A stretch of DNA of 64,000 nt from Apoderus coryli. Its lineage: Eukaryota; Arthropoda; Insecta; Coleoptera; Attelabidae. Where the stretch lies: the NCBI GenBank assembly GCA_911728435.2, contig OU452203.1, positions 16,017,651 through 16,081,650 on the forward strand. The letters are read 5' to 3'. Positions 62,703 to 64,000 of this stretch are shown here, in pieces. Positions within the stretch are counted from its first letter, which is position 1. The number at the start of each line of letters is the position of its first letter. A program made the position numbers and the translations under genes. A model generated the notes under the pieces. That model was not told the DNA's origin, made no database searches, and saw nothing but the letters and a program-made list of their open reading frames with translations.

Positions 62703-63840
62703 GGTAGGATGGGGCACATTGGTACATGGGGCACTTCGGGACCGTTCAAATTTACCGCCTTAGCGTTTACTGAATTTGCCGATGTTGCGCTACAGTATTG
62801 CTCAATCAGTGTTATTCGAATGTGCATAATAAGCAATTCAATCTGAAAGCGTGTTTAAATTTTATCACGTTTGAAAAAATTCGTGAGTCGAACGTAAGTA
62901 TTATAACATTTTATTTGTAAGAACATAGAGTAGGCAACTAGTGCATGATAATTTTCGTGTTTGTCTACAATAATCCAGGATGTGTGAGGTTAGGTTTAGA
63001 CCATAGACACAAAACCCAAGTAAAACAGTAAATTAATGGTTATATGTTTTACGCGATGATGTTGTTTGGGGCAGATTGGGACAAATTTGTAGGGGCAGTT
63101 TGGGACAGTGTACCATTCTACATCAACACGCCTGAGAAAAATGAAATTGAGCTAGAAACACAGAGAAGGGAGGAACACCAATTAAAGGCAACGAACGAAC
63201 GAAATATAGGGGACAGAAATGGTTCCAGCAAGGTGAAATTGGGAAACAAAAACATAAAAGAGAAAGCCAGTTCAAGTTTAGTTCAGTTAAATACTATCTA
63301 TCAATTACCTAGTCTGAAAGGGAAAACCTCCAAGATAAAGTCTAAAGTTTCCAAAAGAAAATGAAGCTCTTCATCAAGTGATTCAGATGCGTCTTATGAA
63401 GTGAAAGATCTTTTATCGGATTCAGATATGAACGAAGACTATGAAATAGAAGAACTTGACGACACAAAAATTGATGTATAAGATATTATTTTGGTTAAAT
63501 TTGCTACCAACAGAACCATATATTACTACTTGGAGTGCATTCAAGATGTCAGTGATCCAGATGAATCAATAGTGAAATTCTCGCAAAAAAAAAACTATGT
63601 TTTTTTCTACCCGATTCTGGAGGCCATGGATGCGGTCCTTATAAGGACATAGTGGCTTAATTACCAAAACCAAAAAAAGTATCGGGTAGTACTAGTAGGT
63701 TGGCTTCCTACATACATTTTGATGTTGCACTCCAGGATGGTGGATAGTTTGGAGCTAGTTGTCCCATAGAGCACCCCATTGTCCCAAAGTACCCCACCAT
63801 GGTCCCAAACTACCCCATGGTGGGGCACATTGGAAAAATA
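62703..63840 (+). repeat. Scattered GGGGCA...GGGAC repeats around the transposase remnant
   Basis: ATGGGGCACATTGGTACATG (62710), GGGGCACTTCGGGACC, GGGGCAGATTGGGAC (63068) and GGGGCAGTTTGGGACAG (63092) are variants of one unit. The reverse-sense ACCCCACCATGGTCCCAAAC and CCATGGTGGGGCACATTGG occur at 63790-63831. They sit at both flanks of the remnant and may be its subterminal repeats. Confidence 0.45.
63044..63600 (+). pseudogene. Decayed DDE-type transposase, C-terminal region
   Basis: A single frame from 63044 is interrupted only by TGA (63362) and TAA (63479). It encodes a basic linker (KVKLGNKNIKEKASSS..., SKIKSKVSKRK), an acidic serine-rich segment (SSSSSDSDASYEV, DSDMNEDYEIEELDD), and a block DIILVKFATNRTIYYYLECI...SIVKFSQKKN. 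Blocks of the form (GD.(V/I)LVKF..K......V..I........VKF.....) close many insect pogo/jerky-class transposases. The catalytic domain is not present here. The match is to a remembered pattern, so the family is tentative. Confidence 0.45.
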
Positions 63841-64000
63841 ACTAACTATGTCTCAGGATAGTTTTCCATTAAAACTGCTTCTATATTTTTACTTTTACTT
63901 ATAAAAATGAATTGCCGATATATGTACGTAGCTATTGTTCCATATGACTGTTCATTAAATGTTTTTGGTTACTAAGTACAGGCTACCGAAAAAAAGCGTA

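Noticed and set aside
1..64000. tRNA, rRNA, CRISPR arrays, bacterial-type promoters or integrated viral genomes
   Set aside because: No A/B-box tRNA structures, spacer-repeat arrays or viral polyprotein genes were seen on reading both strands; reverse transcriptases present all belong to non-LTR or Penelope elements.

Overview
This is a 64 kb piece of an AT-rich animal genome, almost certainly an insect. It has multi-exon genes with GT/AG introns, an insect-type SLC17 transporter, and a dense mix of insect transposons: Penelope-like, jockey-type and RTE-type LINEs, Tc1/mariner, pogo and Harbinger. There are no bacterial operons, ribosome binding sites, CRISPR arrays or recognisable tRNA/rRNA genes. 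I cannot fix the insect order from sequence alone.

The only host gene I can support lies on the + strand from 2288 to 35827. It is a complete major-facilitator transporter of the SLC17 (sialin / putative inorganic phosphate cotransporter) family. Eight common exons (22722-35827) join in frame to either of two first exons: 1A at 2288-2381 and 1B at 19680-19770. Both end in the same splice phase and give proteins of 518 and 517 residues that differ only in the cytoplasmic N-terminus. The transporter core is intact, with all junctions at consensus splice sites.

Intron 4 (23897-34588) holds the most striking structure. Two copies of a Penelope-like retroelement lie head to head with arms of about 3,038 bp and a 73 bp spacer. 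Each has an intact reverse transcriptase + GIY-YIG endonuclease ORF, and the two proteins are identical over 824 residues. A 40 bp direct repeat flanks the right copy and looks like a long target-site duplication. Each copy carries a minimal hammerhead-ribozyme motif near its 3' end. Related ribozyme-bearing Penelope termini lie at 5.4-5.9 kb (a head-to-head pair) and 32.9 kb, with decayed ones at 16.8, 20.2 and 52.6 kb. The same intron also has a 63 bp perfect hairpin (31733-31867), a 131 bp MITE (32108-32238) and a fold-back (33012-33195).

The rest is a transposon graveyard. 0-1.7 kb: Tc1/mariner-like transposase remnant and nested inverted repeats. 7 kb: pogo-like transposase remnant. 14.1-14.5 kb: old Penelope GIY-YIG fragment. 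38 kb and 50 kb: decayed LINE reverse transcriptases. 40.5 kb: second Tc1/mariner-like remnant. 41.6-42.9 kb: deleted RTE-type element and a MITE. 56.3-58.9 kb: RTE-type LINE split by a jockey-type LINE with a long open RT frame. 59.9-60.5 kb: deleted Harbinger element with intact ends. 62-64 kb: fold-back element and another transposase remnant. Long AT-rich stretches between these show nothing I can name.
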